64,000 bases of DNA, taken from assembly GCA_003141895.1 (NCBI GenBank), contig PLNT01000016.1:1-64000 (forward strand), given 5' to 3'. Position 1 is the stretch's first letter. Each line of letters begins with the position of its first letter. Origin of the DNA: Bacteroidales bacterium (lineage in GTDB: Bacteria; Bacteroidota; Bacteroidia; Bacteroidales; VadinHA17). Below the pieces are notes generated by a model. The model saw only the letters and a list, made by a program, of their open reading frames with translations. It did not search any database and had not been told where the DNA came from. Positions 36,349 through 44,935 of the stretch are shown here, piece by piece. A program made the translations under genes and the position numbers.

Positions 36349-38034
36349 TTAAAAAGTAACACCCAGATTCATCAAAAAATGTTCGACAATAGGACCAAGT
36401 GCAAGAGGCGGGAAAAAAGTCAATCCTCCAACTATAAGAATAACACTTATCAACAGCATGACAAACAGCCAGTTGTCGGTTCTGAAGGTACCTGATGAAA
36501 CAGGGGTGATCTTTTTCTTTGCCATGCTCCCTGCTATAGCCATAACAGGAACAATTATTCCAAAACGACCTATAAGCATGCCAAATCCAATCATCAGGTT
36601 ATAAAAAACTGTGTTTGCGTTGAGCCCGGCAAAAGCGCTGCCATTATTTCCGGCTGCCGAGCTAAAAGCATATAATATTTCTGAAAGACCATGTGGACCT
36701 GCATTATTCAGTCCCGCCAGTCCGGCGGGCACCGAACAGGCAACTGCGGAAAATAATTTTATGACAATACTTGGAGCTAAAACTGCAAGAATAGCCATTT
36801 TCATCTCAAAAGCTTCAATCTTTTTGCCCAGGTACTCCGGAGTTCGGCCAACCATGAGTCCTGCAATAAAAACAGTCAGTATTATAAAAATTATTATACC
36901 ATATAAACCCGATCCCACTCCACCAAAAATTATCTCACCCAGCATGAGGTTGAACATTGCTACGAGACCTGACAATGGTGACAAACTATCATGCATTGCA
37001 TTTACTGAACCATTCGAGGTAACAGTGGTAGTGACTGACCAAAGTACACTGTTCATCACTCCAAACCTGGTTTCCTTTCCTTCCATAGAACCAGCAACAT
37101 TCAATACATTGTTGTGACTATATTCCGCCCAGAGCGATATGGCCAGACCCAATGCAAAGAGGATAAACATAGTAATAAATATCGCCCTTGCCTGGCGTTT
37201 GGACTTCATATAATATCCGAATGTAAACACAAGACCAGCTGAGATAATGATAAGTGAAAACATTTCCAGCAAGTTGGAAAAAGGTGTCGGATTTTCAAAT
37301 GGATGAGCACTGTTGGCATTAAAAAATCCTCCTCCGTTTGTACCAAGTTGTTTTATCGCAATTTGAGATGCAGCAGGTCCAAGTGGAATAATCTGTTGCG
37401 TTCCCTGTAGGGTAGTTGCTTTGACATAATGCGAAAATGTTTGTACTGCTCCCTGTCCTACTAATATAATAGTGAGAAGAATTGAAAGAGGTAATAACAC
37501 ATAAAGAACACTTCTGGTCATATCAGCCCAAAAATTACCCAAAGCATCAGTAGTTTTCCTGGTCAGCCCACGTATAAGGGCCAATACCACTGATATACCG
37601 GTTGCCGCACTGACAAAATTCTGAACAGTAAGACCCATCATCTGAACCAGGTAACTCAAAGTATTTTCGCCGCTATAAGATTGCCAGTTTGTATTTGTTA
37701 TAAAGCTCGCAGCTGTATTAAACGAAAGATGCCATGAAACATTCGGCAGCTTTTCTGTATTCAGGGGCAGATATGCCTGAAACATCTGTATTAGAAATAA
37801 AAATACCATACCAAAAAGATTGAAAAGGAGAACGCCATACAAGTAGGTTTTCCAGTTCATCTCCTCCTCGCTTTTAAGACCTGAAACCTTGTATATTGAT
37901 GTTTCAAGCCAACCAAAGACTGGCTTCATAAAATGTTTTTCACCCATGAATACTTTTGCCATATACTTACCTAACAAAGGCGAGAGTACTATAAGCAGTA
38001 CCATGAAAATGATCAGTTGAATCGCTTCGTTCAT
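36349..38034 (-). CDS. kdpA: KdpA potassium-channel-like subunit
   Basis: 561-residue polytopic membrane protein, the K+-selective subunit of KdpFABC. Filter-region motifs are intact: FITNTNWQSYSGE, LGTNGGGFFNANSAHPFENP, and SEILYAFSSAAGNNGSAF. Length matches E. coli KdpA (557). Starts 12 bp after the stop of kdpF. Confidence 0.97.
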   Translation of the reverse strand: MNEAIQLIIFMVLLIVLSPLLGKYMAKVFMGEKHFMKPVFGWLETSIYKVSGLKSEEEMNWKTYLYGVLLFNLFGMVFLFLIQMFQAYLPLNTEKLPNVSWHLSFNTAASFITNTNWQSYSGENTLSYLVQMMGLTVQNFVSAATGISVVLALIRGLTRKTTDALGNFWADMTRSVLYVLLPLSILLTIILVGQGAVQTFSHYVKATTLQGTQQIIPLGPAASQIAIKQLGTNGGGFFNANSAHPFENPTPFSNLLEMFSLIIISAGLVFTFGYYMKSKRQARAIFITMFILFALGLAISLWAEYSHNNVLNVAGSMEGKETRFGVMNSVLWSVTTTVTSNGSVNAMHDSLSPLSGLVAMFNLMLGEIIFGGVGSGLYGIIIFIILTVFIAGLMVGRTPEYLGKKIEAFEMKMAILAVLAPSIVIKLFSAVACSVPAGLAGLNNAGPHGLSEILYAFSSAAGNNGSAFAGLNANTVFYNLMIGFGMLIGRFGIIVPVMAIAGSMAKKKITPVSSGTFRTDNWLFVMLLISVILIVGGLTFFPPLALGPIVEHFLMNLGVTF

Positions 38035-38046
38035 ATTTTTAAGGTA

Positions 38047-38211
38047 TTAAAATTTATCAGGTCTTAATAAAGTATAAACTAAATAGCCCAATATCAGGAG
38101 TGCAATAATTCCTCCGATAAGATAACTAAGTGGACCGTTAGAAACATTCGTACCCGATTGTATAGGTACAACTAAAAGAGACAGTAGCGATGTTGAAGCT
38201 TTTGAGTTCAT
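38047..38211 (-). CDS. kdpF: KdpF small membrane subunit (54 aa)
   Basis: Found by translating the gap upstream of kdpA on the minus strand; too short for the ORF track. ATG at 38211 and TAA at 38047 give 54 residues. The C-terminal half is one membrane helix followed by a short tail, YLIGGIIALLILGYLVYTLL then RPDKF, closely resembling the LGYLVYAL core of KdpF. The extra 25 N-terminal residues are longer than the 29-residue E. coli protein. KdpF stabilises the KdpFABC complex. Position immediately before kdpA is the canonical one. Confidence 0.88.
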   Translation of the reverse strand: MNSKASTSLLSLLVVPIQSGTNVSNGPLSYLIGGIIALLILGYLVYTLLRPDKF

Positions 38212-38269
38212 AATATTTTCTGTATAATTTTGATATTAATTAAACCTGTAAATTATTGATTGTCTTTGA

Positions 38270-39346
38270 TTAAAAAGCAACAGCTAATGATGTCGTTACA
38301 AAATAGTTTCGACTTGAAACCTTATTATCTAATGTGAATATCTTGTCTTTACTGTTAAGTGCTCTTCCTTCAATTCTCCACATTACGTTGTCGCTAATTT
38401 TGTAATCGAAATTTAATGAATAACCGTACGTCTGGAACCCGTTGGGAGTACCTGTGGCAATGATAATTCCATTTTTGTCATTATAATATTCTCCTCGAAC
38501 AGCAACCGCCAGCTTATTGCAGCATTGATAATGAAAAATAACTACTGGGCTGTACAGTGTGTTATACTTAGTGCTGCCTTTACTCTTTTGTTCCATACCA
38601 TAATCAAAACCCAGGGTGATCCTGAATTTATCCGTTGCATTAAGTATTGCGTAGAAATTATGATAGTAGCGCATTTGAGAAACAGAATCCGGTTTATCGT
38701 TCCCTATAAATGTACTATAGTTAAAGGTAATTTTACCGTTTGGAGTAAATGTAATTTGTGTTCCGAGAGCAGGGGTGTTGTTTCCATTGACACGCGCAAT
38801 CCTCTGCCAGCCATTTACAACTAATCCGGAGAGAAACCATTTGCTGTTGTCAGAAGTGTAACTGATTTTAATTCCACTTTCCCAACTTGGTGTGTCGTCG
38901 CCTATAATGCAACGTGTAAGTGCATCGCAAGTTTTTCCAACCGGGCTTTCAAATCCAATATGTGATGGAAATACTCCTGCATCTAACCATAAATTTTTAT
39001 TTTTGGACAATTTCACTCCAATATTTGCCTGCCATAAATTTTTGAGTAAGGGTTGTTCTGCAGATGAGTTATACTGGGCCCAGGTTCCCTCCATCAATCC
39101 GAAGTTTGCACGGACATTTTTTGCAGTATAACTCGCATTGATGAATCCGAGATTCAGATTCGCTTCATTATGCCTGTTAAAATTGTAGAAAAAAGAGGGT
39201 CGCTCATGATTACCGGGATTACCGAAATCATAACTGTAATACACTTCAGCATAACCTGAAAATGTAAGCAAAGCTTTACTGCTGTCTGCCTGAGCAAATG
39301 ATGCTGATGTTATCAGTGAAAACATTGCAATAAGAAATTTTTTCAT
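38270..39346 (-). CDS. outer-membrane beta-barrel porin leading the kdp operon
   Basis: 358-residue secreted protein: signal peptide MKKFLIAMFSLITSASFAQA, then alternating beta pattern with periodic aromatics (FSGYAEVYYSYDF, ATDKFRITLGFDYG, YGYSLNFDYKI) and a C-terminal Phe (TSLAVAF), the signature of an outer-membrane barrel. It resembles the putative porin (BBP2-like) family. It begins the kdp operon 58 bp before kdpF, suggesting that it supplies an ion route through the outer membrane when K+ is scarce. Confidence 0.82.
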   Translation of the reverse strand: MKKFLIAMFSLITSASFAQADSSKALLTFSGYAEVYYSYDFGNPGNHERPSFFYNFNRHNEANLNLGFINASYTAKNVRANFGLMEGTWAQYNSSAEQPLLKNLWQANIGVKLSKNKNLWLDAGVFPSHIGFESPVGKTCDALTRCIIGDDTPSWESGIKISYTSDNSKWFLSGLVVNGWQRIARVNGNNTPALGTQITFTPNGKITFNYSTFIGNDKPDSVSQMRYYHNFYAILNATDKFRITLGFDYGMEQKSKGSTKYNTLYSPVVIFHYQCCNKLAVAVRGEYYNDKNGIIIATGTPNGFQTYGYSLNFDYKISDNVMWRIEGRALNSKDKIFTLDNKVSSRNYFVTTSLAVAF

Positions 39347-39365
39347 TCTATTATAAATAAAAGAC

Positions 39366-39398
39366 CAAACATTTTTATAAGATTAATTACGATACAAA
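39366..39398 (-). promoter_or_regulatory. candidate promoter of the porin-kdp operon
   Basis: On the minus strand TTTG (39398-39395), a 21-base spacer, then AATGTTTG (39373-39366), one mismatch from TAnnTTTG. The ATG of the porin is at 39346, giving a very short leader. A near-palindrome CCCTAATTCATAAGGG at 39405-39420 lies directly upstream, where an activator such as KdpE would bind. Confidence 0.4.
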
Positions 39399-39404
39399 AT
39401 TGCA

Positions 39405-39420
39405 CCCTAATTCATAAGGG
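39405..39420. promoter_or_regulatory. inverted repeat upstream of kdp promoter, possible KdpE operator
   Basis: CCCTAATTCATAAGGG is an imperfect 16-bp inverted repeat (CCCTwAT/ATwAGGG) seven bases upstream of the candidate -33 box. Assignment to KdpE is inference from position only. Confidence 0.3.
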
Positions 39421-39484
39421 TTTAATAAAAACCATACCTAAAACCGTTAAGATTTTATAAATATGGAATTAAAAAACCTGAGGA

Positions 39485-39525
39485 ATTGGAATATGTTGGG
39501 AACGGTCGCGACCATTCCTACACAT
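39485..39525. repeat. degenerate GGGAACGGTCGCGACC palindromic repeat
   Basis: TTGGGAACGGTCGCGACCAT then TCCTACA is an imperfect relative of the 28-bp palindrome at 18271-18298. It lies just downstream of the KimA-like gene stop and upstream of the kdp promoter region; it may terminate the former. Confidence 0.6.
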
Positions 39526-39557
39526 AACCGAATAAACGATTGGGATGCAGGCGTATA

Positions 39558-41579
39558 TTATTCAATTTTTATAGGAAAAATTACAATCGGGATCCCGAAT
39601 TTGAAGAATCTCTTCTGAATGGAAAAGATTGTATGATTGTGTAATAATTTGGAAAGGTAGAATGTTTTGGAAAAGACAAGCTGTCCGCCGAAAAAGGCTG
39701 CGCCCGATAGTCTTGGTCGTAACCTTTTGATAATACGGTAAATTTCATTCACAGGGTCAGTTCCTATTGTCCAGAAACTCTTGCCATACAGCCCAAACTG
39801 ATTTGCAACAGTTACATACTTTTCTCCATCTTCTTTCACCTGTTTCGTAAAGTGATCCAGTTCTATGGTTCCCCTGTAAATTTTTGAATTAATAATACCA
39901 ATTCGCACAAAAACAATATTATTATATACCCCTTTGAAGTTTTCAAGAATTCGCAGAAACGTATATAATCCTGTTCCGCCAAAACCACTGACTAAAATAA
40001 TGGCTGTTCTCCCATTTTTGTCAAACGCGATTTTTTTAAGGTTACGGTCAGCACAAGGCCTCTGGCCGATAAGTTTTTCAATTTCCTGGAAAGCTTTCAA
40101 TCTCAGTTTCTGTAGTTTTATGGCTGTATTAAAATAATGGCGTTTAATATTGATAGCTAATAAGATCAGCAACCCTGTAATAAACAACGTTGCCCAGCCC
40201 CCCTGGCCGAATTTCAGAATAATAACAGATACCAGAATGAAGGAAGTAAGTATCAGACCTATTCCATTTATAGCTAATTTCCGCTTCCATGGAACATGTT
40301 TTGCTCTCATCTGCCACCAGTGTTTTACCATACCAACCTGGGAAATGGTAAACGTGATGAACACATTAATACTATACAGAACAACAAGCAATGCAACGGA
40401 TCCTTTAGATAAAACCATCATTATTAGAGCTCCAGTGCCCATCAATAAAACCCCGTTCATTGTAACAAGCCGGTCGCTGAGAGAAGCGAATCTTTTTGGC
40501 AGCCAGTGATCTATTGCCATATTTGCCATAATTCTCGGGCCATCTATAAATCCGGTTTGTGCGGCAACAAATAAAAGTGCAGCTTCCGAAATCAGGGTTA
40601 TAAGAACAAAACTCCTCGACCAGAAATAACCCCAGCCTGCAGTAAGGTTATCAAGTAATACGGCATTTAATGTTTTATGAGTATCGAGCTGAACATTAAA
40701 AAGCATGTAACAAATCATTAGTCCCATTACCATGAATGATAATGAGATAACCATCAGGAACATTGTCTTGCGCGCAGTCGCTACTTTAGGTTCCCGCAGA
40801 ATTGGCATGCCATTGCTAACCGCTTCAATACCCGTATATGTTCCGGCACCCATGCTATAAGCCCGCAGAATAATAAAGAATGTTGCAAAAAAACCAAACT
40901 GGTTAACAGTCTGGTGAATATCGTTTGACGTTTGAGCGGCAACAGCTGCAATATTTGAAGAATGAATTAAAATCCCATATAAAATCGCAGCAACATGTGT
41001 AATAATGAAAATCATGAATATCGGAGTAAGGGAGAGTACCGATTCTTTTACCCCCCTGAGGTTTAAAAGAATCATAAAACAAACCCCTATAAGAGCGAAT
41101 GTAAGCTTGTATGGTTGCCAGGTAGCAGGAAAATAGCTGAACAGTGCATCAGCACCACTGGATATTGAAAGTGTAATTGTAAGAACATAGTCGATTATAA
41201 GAGCAGAACCGGAAATCATCCCCGTCGTTGGTGACAATAATTTACTGCCCACCAGGTATCCTCCTCCTCCATGCGGAAAAAGACGAACTATCTGGTTATA
41301 ACTTGAACTAATAATGACAATTGTAAAAACTGTACCAAGTGCGACAAATATGGCTAAGCTGGGGTGCCCTAATAAGTTTCGGTATGCTTCCTCGGGACCG
41401 TAACAGGATGATGATACTCCGTCTGCTCCTAGACCAATCCATGCAAAAAAAGCAACTAATGTTAATTTATGGAATAACCCTTTATCCTGGATCAACTTGG
41501 CTCTGCCTATGAATGTATTTTTAATTTTTTGATTAAAAGTAAATCCTTCAGTTGATTCCACTCTTTTTTCGCTCTTCAT
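39558..41579 (-). CDS. KimA/KUP-like APC-superfamily permease, probable K+ uptake
   Basis: 673-residue membrane protein with about 12 transmembrane helices (residues 35-480) and a cytoplasmic C-terminal domain. The segments WIGLGADGVSSSCYGPEEAY, HGGGGYLVGSKL, IIDYVLTITLSISSGADALFS and YTGIEAVSNGMPILREP match the KimA (YdaO) type of potassium importer. The C-terminal part (TAIILVSGFGGTGLYTF, a fold like universal stress proteins) may be regulatory. It lies upstream of, and on the same strand as, the kdp operon, separated by about 210 bp, making a joint role in K+ homeostasis likely. An amino-acid permease is the alternative. Confidence 0.78.
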   Translation of the reverse strand: MKSEKRVESTEGFTFNQKIKNTFIGRAKLIQDKGLFHKLTLVAFFAWIGLGADGVSSSCYGPEEAYRNLLGHPSLAIFVALGTVFTIVIISSSYNQIVRLFPHGGGGYLVGSKLLSPTTGMISGSALIIDYVLTITLSISSGADALFSYFPATWQPYKLTFALIGVCFMILLNLRGVKESVLSLTPIFMIFIITHVAAILYGILIHSSNIAAVAAQTSNDIHQTVNQFGFFATFFIILRAYSMGAGTYTGIEAVSNGMPILREPKVATARKTMFLMVISLSFMVMGLMICYMLFNVQLDTHKTLNAVLLDNLTAGWGYFWSRSFVLITLISEAALLFVAAQTGFIDGPRIMANMAIDHWLPKRFASLSDRLVTMNGVLLMGTGALIMMVLSKGSVALLVVLYSINVFITFTISQVGMVKHWWQMRAKHVPWKRKLAINGIGLILTSFILVSVIILKFGQGGWATLFITGLLILLAINIKRHYFNTAIKLQKLRLKAFQEIEKLIGQRPCADRNLKKIAFDKNGRTAIILVSGFGGTGLYTFLRILENFKGVYNNIVFVRIGIINSKIYRGTIELDHFTKQVKEDGEKYVTVANQFGLYGKSFWTIGTDPVNEIYRIIKRLRPRLSGAAFFGGQLVFSKTFYLSKLLHNHTIFSIQKRFFKFGIPIVIFPIKIE

Positions 41580-42047
41580 AATCCCGTAGCTCTGTTTATT
41601 CAGCTAAAGCTTTAATTACCCAACGATACAGTTTGACCGCGCGAAATTAATTAAATTTGTGTAAAGATGATAGAAAGATTATATAAGATTTTAATGGAGA
41701 CAGAGGAAATGTGGAATTGTTCGCATTGGATTTGGGAAGAGAAGTCTTTTGGATTTCCTTCGCCAATACTAAGGATGACAATGCTTATTATTTTTCTTTC
41801 ATAATTTTATTCAGAATTGGCTCCGGAGATCCTTCGCTAACGCTCAGGATGACAACGCATTTTATATAAAATAAGACAAGGAAGGGTTGGCGATTTGCAG
41901 AGCAAATCGCCGAATGAAGCGTAGCGAAATGAGGAATCCCCAATAGTTGTAAGTAAGTTTTTATTATAGAAATTATATATTGAATCACCAGCAGGTAATG
42001 ACGTTGCATGCGTCCCTACAATATATAATTGCACGATGAATTAGAGT
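41580..42047. repeat. 468-bp intergenic region packed with dispersed repeats
   Basis: From about 41745 onward it consists of repeat pieces: CTTCGCCAATACTAAGGATGACAA in part, CTTCGCTAACGCTCAGGATG, GGCGATTTGCAGAGCAAATCGCC (a perfect hairpin core GCGATTTG/CAAATCGC), then CGAATGAAGCGTAGCGAAAT and GAGGAATC (reverse complement of the repeat at 16310-16340), and GTTGCATGCGTCCCTACA. The ORFs 41788-42009 and 41837-42034 are translations of these repeats (VILSVSEGS) and not genes. The first 160 bp is plain AT-rich leader of the permease. Confidence 0.7.
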
Positions 42048-44012
42048 TTACAGAAACGAATAGTTCTTTCCATAATACAACATTTGTCCCAGATAATCAT
42101 CTGCATATTCAACCTTTAAATCTGTCATTTCACCATTATTATCAAAAACTGGAACCAGGGTTGGATTTACAAACCCTGTGTAAGGAGCAAGATTCAGTTT
42201 TTTATAGCGTTCGAGAATCTCAGAATGCAATTGGGAATTAACTTTTACACCATAATTTTCGATCAGATTTTTACCTGCCTGAAAATCTCCCTCTGACTTT
42301 ATTCTCTGGATTTCTTTCAGCAACTCTCCAAAAAGGTTTCTGAGCTTCAGGTAATCATTGATTTTTACGTAGCTTTTTCCTTCCTGACTGAAAAACTCAA
42401 CAACATTTTCTGATTTACCATTTTCATAAACCCAATGACATATGGCTGATCTGTTTCGCATGTGAGCTTCCTCAATATCTTTACCCGGCTTTATCCTTAC
42501 TAATTGTGTTAATAATCCGTTTCTGAGATAAGTGTCATATGAGGCTTTTGCAGCATCCTCATCCGGCAGGAGACCAAGCTCCATGACTTTCTTATCAATT
42601 ATGTAGTAAAGGGCAAAGAGATCTGCCCTTGCTTCTTCGAGAGCAGAAGCATAATTTTTAAGAGCATTTGGATCGGTACCTTCTGCAAGCTTGCCACTTG
42701 CATGCCCGACACACTCGTGAAGGTCGGTATGCAATGCATCAGAAAGAGCACCGAATTTTCTTATCCGCTCCGCCTCATTAATATCTGCTGCGAATTCTTC
42801 CAGAAATCCATTGCCCTGCGATGTGATATCGTAAGCGTTTGTTATATTTCCCAGTGTAACTGATTTTGATCCAACTTCTTTCCTTATCCAGTTGGCGTTA
42901 GGAAGATTAATACCAAGAGGTGCTGCGGGATAGCAGTCTCCCCCCAGCATAGCAATATTAATAACTTTAGCAGCTACACCTTTGACCTTTTCTTTCCTGT
43001 ATTTTTGCTGAACAGGTGAATTGTCTTCAAACCACTGTGCATTGTCTGTAATTATTTTGGTCCTTTTGGTAGCTTCAGCATCTATATAATCAACAATTGC
43101 CTCCCACGTTGCTTTCATTCCAAGCGGGTCACTGTACGTTTCTATGAACCCATTAATATAATCGACATCCCCATCGCTGTCCTGAGCCCAAAGGATATTG
43201 AATTGATCCCATACGTTAAGATCCCCCGTTTTGTAGAAACTAATAAGAAGTCTGATTCCTTCTTTCTGTTTTCCGGAACCGGCAATATCAATAGCCTTTT
43301 CAAGCCAGTAAATTATCTGATCGATTGCCGGGCCATATAAACCTCCTGATCTGTAAACATCTTCAAACAATTTCCCTTCCATTTTTATAACCTTTGAGTT
43401 TAATCCAACTGATATGGGTCTTGGATCATTTGAATCAATTTTGCCAGAATAGAAATCTTCAACCTCTTTCTGATTTACCCCTTCATACACGTTTACAGCG
43501 GAACCGGCAATAATATCAATGTCAGCTTTCAGCTCAACTTTCCTTGCAAAAAGTTTTTCATCAAAAATTACTGTCTTCAGAACAGATACTAAACTATTAA
43601 CGTCTTGACTATTTGCCAGAGGAAGCAATTTCTGATCAATTGATCTTATCATACTTTCAAAATAGTTTCCGGAAAACCCGGGTATTAATTTATCGGTCGA
43701 ATAGTGGTGATGTATACCATTAGCAAAAAAGACTCTCCTGGCATAAACCAGAAAGGTTTTATATTCGATGGAATCTTTGTCCCCTTTAAAATTTTCAATA
43801 ATTGCTTCAAGGGTTTTTCTGATCTGAATATTAAATTTAAAATTCTGGTCCCATAATATATCTCTTCCCGACAGTGCGGCCTGGCTTAAAAAGTAAATGA
43901 ACTTCTTTTGTTGCAGGGTTAATGATTCAAATCCGGGAAGCCTGTATTTCAGTACCCTCATATCGTCAAACTGATCTACAAAATAATTAAAATCGTTGTT
44001 GCTCATTACCAT
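42048..44012 (-). CDS. dipeptidyl peptidase III (peptidase family M49)
   Basis: 654-residue zinc metallopeptidase. The family-specific HEXXGH motif is HECVGH (His432, Glu433, His437), and the third ligand region is EEARADLFALYY. No signal peptide is seen, so it is cytoplasmic and releases dipeptides from short peptides. Length is typical of bacterial M49 enzymes. The start may be ATG 44012 or 44006 (MSNND). Monocistronic, with the repeat-rich region downstream. Confidence 0.92.
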   Translation of the reverse strand: MVMSNNDFNYFVDQFDDMRVLKYRLPGFESLTLQQKKFIYFLSQAALSGRDILWDQNFKFNIQIRKTLEAIIENFKGDKDSIEYKTFLVYARRVFFANGIHHHYSTDKLIPGFSGNYFESMIRSIDQKLLPLANSQDVNSLVSVLKTVIFDEKLFARKVELKADIDIIAGSAVNVYEGVNQKEVEDFYSGKIDSNDPRPISVGLNSKVIKMEGKLFEDVYRSGGLYGPAIDQIIYWLEKAIDIAGSGKQKEGIRLLISFYKTGDLNVWDQFNILWAQDSDGDVDYINGFIETYSDPLGMKATWEAIVDYIDAEATKRTKIITDNAQWFEDNSPVQQKYRKEKVKGVAAKVINIAMLGGDCYPAAPLGINLPNANWIRKEVGSKSVTLGNITNAYDITSQGNGFLEEFAADINEAERIRKFGALSDALHTDLHECVGHASGKLAEGTDPNALKNYASALEEARADLFALYYIIDKKVMELGLLPDEDAAKASYDTYLRNGLLTQLVRIKPGKDIEEAHMRNRSAICHWVYENGKSENVVEFFSQEGKSYVKINDYLKLRNLFGELLKEIQRIKSEGDFQAGKNLIENYGVKVNSQLHSEILERYKKLNLAPYTGFVNPTLVPVFDNNGEMTDLKVEYADDYLGQMLYYGKNYSFL

Positions 44013-44121
44013 TTGTTTGTAAGACTAACAAAGATCATAAAGATTTTATTAATAATTCTGAAAACTTTTTTGGGTTGTAACTTACACTCTCCCTCTTTTC
44101 ATGTTGAATGCAACATCCCTC

Positions 44122-44158
44122 TACAAAGAATTCTTTGTGTACCTTCGTGGTAAAGAAC
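44122..44158. repeat. AAAGAATTCTTTGTGTACCTTCGTGG repeat
   Basis: TTCTTTGTGTACCTTCGTGG followed by TAAAGAAC belongs to the widespread CACAAAGG/CTTTGTG repeat family; AAAGAATTCTTT is also palindromic. A related fragment, GCGAACTTTGTGGTC, is near 63610-63624. It lies in the leader of the AlkD-like gene. Confidence 0.5.
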
Positions 44159-44183
44159 ATAAACCTTAATTCCATTTATAACA

Positions 44184-44891
44184 ATGTCGGATATTATTGA
44201 AAGTATCAGGAAAGAACTTATACAGAGCGCTAATGGAAAGGCAAAGTTGTCGGCTGAACGATACTTTATAGGAGGAATAAAGCTATATGGTGTTATAACG
44301 CCTGAAGTAAACAGAATCAGTAAATCGTATTTCAAAAATATCGAAGACAAATCAAAGTCAAATATTTTCTCGTTATGTGAAGAATTATGGAAATCAGGTT
44401 TTGTTGAAGAATCAATTGTAGCGTGTCACTGGGCATATAATATTTATAAAGAATACATTCCGGTTGATTTCAAGGTCTTTGATAAATGGGTGAAGAACTA
44501 TCTGAATAATTGGGCATCATGCGATACACTGTGCAATCATGCTGTTGGTACTTTTGTAGAAATGTTTCCGGAATATTTGACCAGTTTGAAAGAGTGGGCA
44601 AAATCGGAAAACCGGTGGGTAAAACGTGCTTCGTCTGTTTCTCTGATCATACCTGCCAGAAGAGGAAAATTTCTTAAGGACATCTTTGACATAGCAGATA
44701 TTCTTCATTCGGATAAAGATGATATGGTTCAGAAAGGATATGGCTGGATGCTGAAAGCAGCGAGCCAGGCCCATCAGAATGAGGTCTTCAATTATGTTAT
44801 GAAAAGGAAATCTACGATGCCCAGGACTTCGCTCCGGTACTCTATTGAGAAAATGTCGCCTGAATTAAAAGCACAGATAATGTTAAAATAG
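44184..44891 (+). CDS. AlkD-like HEAT-repeat DNA alkylation repair protein
   Basis: 235-residue soluble, all-helical protein matching the DNA alkylation repair (AlkD-like) HEAT family: YGVITPEVNRISKSYFK, CEELWKSGFVEESIVA, FDKWVKNYLNNWASCDTLCNHAVG, ENRWVKRASSVSLIIPARRG, and KGYGWMLKAASQAHQNEV. NNWASCD contains the Trp/Asp region that contacts damaged base pairs in AlkD-type glycosylases. Likely removes N-alkylated bases. It is followed 44 bp later by ggt, which has its own candidate promoter box. Confidence 0.88.
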   Translation: MSDIIESIRKELIQSANGKAKLSAERYFIGGIKLYGVITPEVNRISKSYFKNIEDKSKSNIFSLCEELWKSGFVEESIVACHWAYNIYKEYIPVDFKVFDKWVKNYLNNWASCDTLCNHAVGTFVEMFPEYLTSLKEWAKSENRWVKRASSVSLIIPARRGKFLKDIFDIADILHSDKDDMVQKGYGWMLKAASQAHQNEVFNYVMKRKSTMPRTSLRYSIEKMSPELKAQIMLK

Positions 44892-44906
44892 TAATTACGG
44901 TTTTTC

Positions 44907-44914
44907 TACCTTTG
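44907..44914 (+). promoter_or_regulatory. candidate -7 box for ggt
   Basis: TACCTTTG is an exact TAnnTTTG match 22 bases before the ggt ATG at 44936, in the short gap after the AlkD-like gene. No clear -33 element. Confidence 0.4.
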
Positions 44915-44935
44915 TTCCGGAGATAATAATTTGTA

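Noticed and set aside
36611-37117. 168-aa plus-strand ORF opposite kdpA
   Set aside because: Antisense shadow of a well-supported kdpA with all motifs intact; no start context or family resemblance.
41788-42034. Two overlapping ORFs (73 and 65 aa) on the minus strand
   Set aside because: They translate dispersed repeats (VILSVSEGS, IVGTHATSLPAGD) and have no gene-like composition or context.
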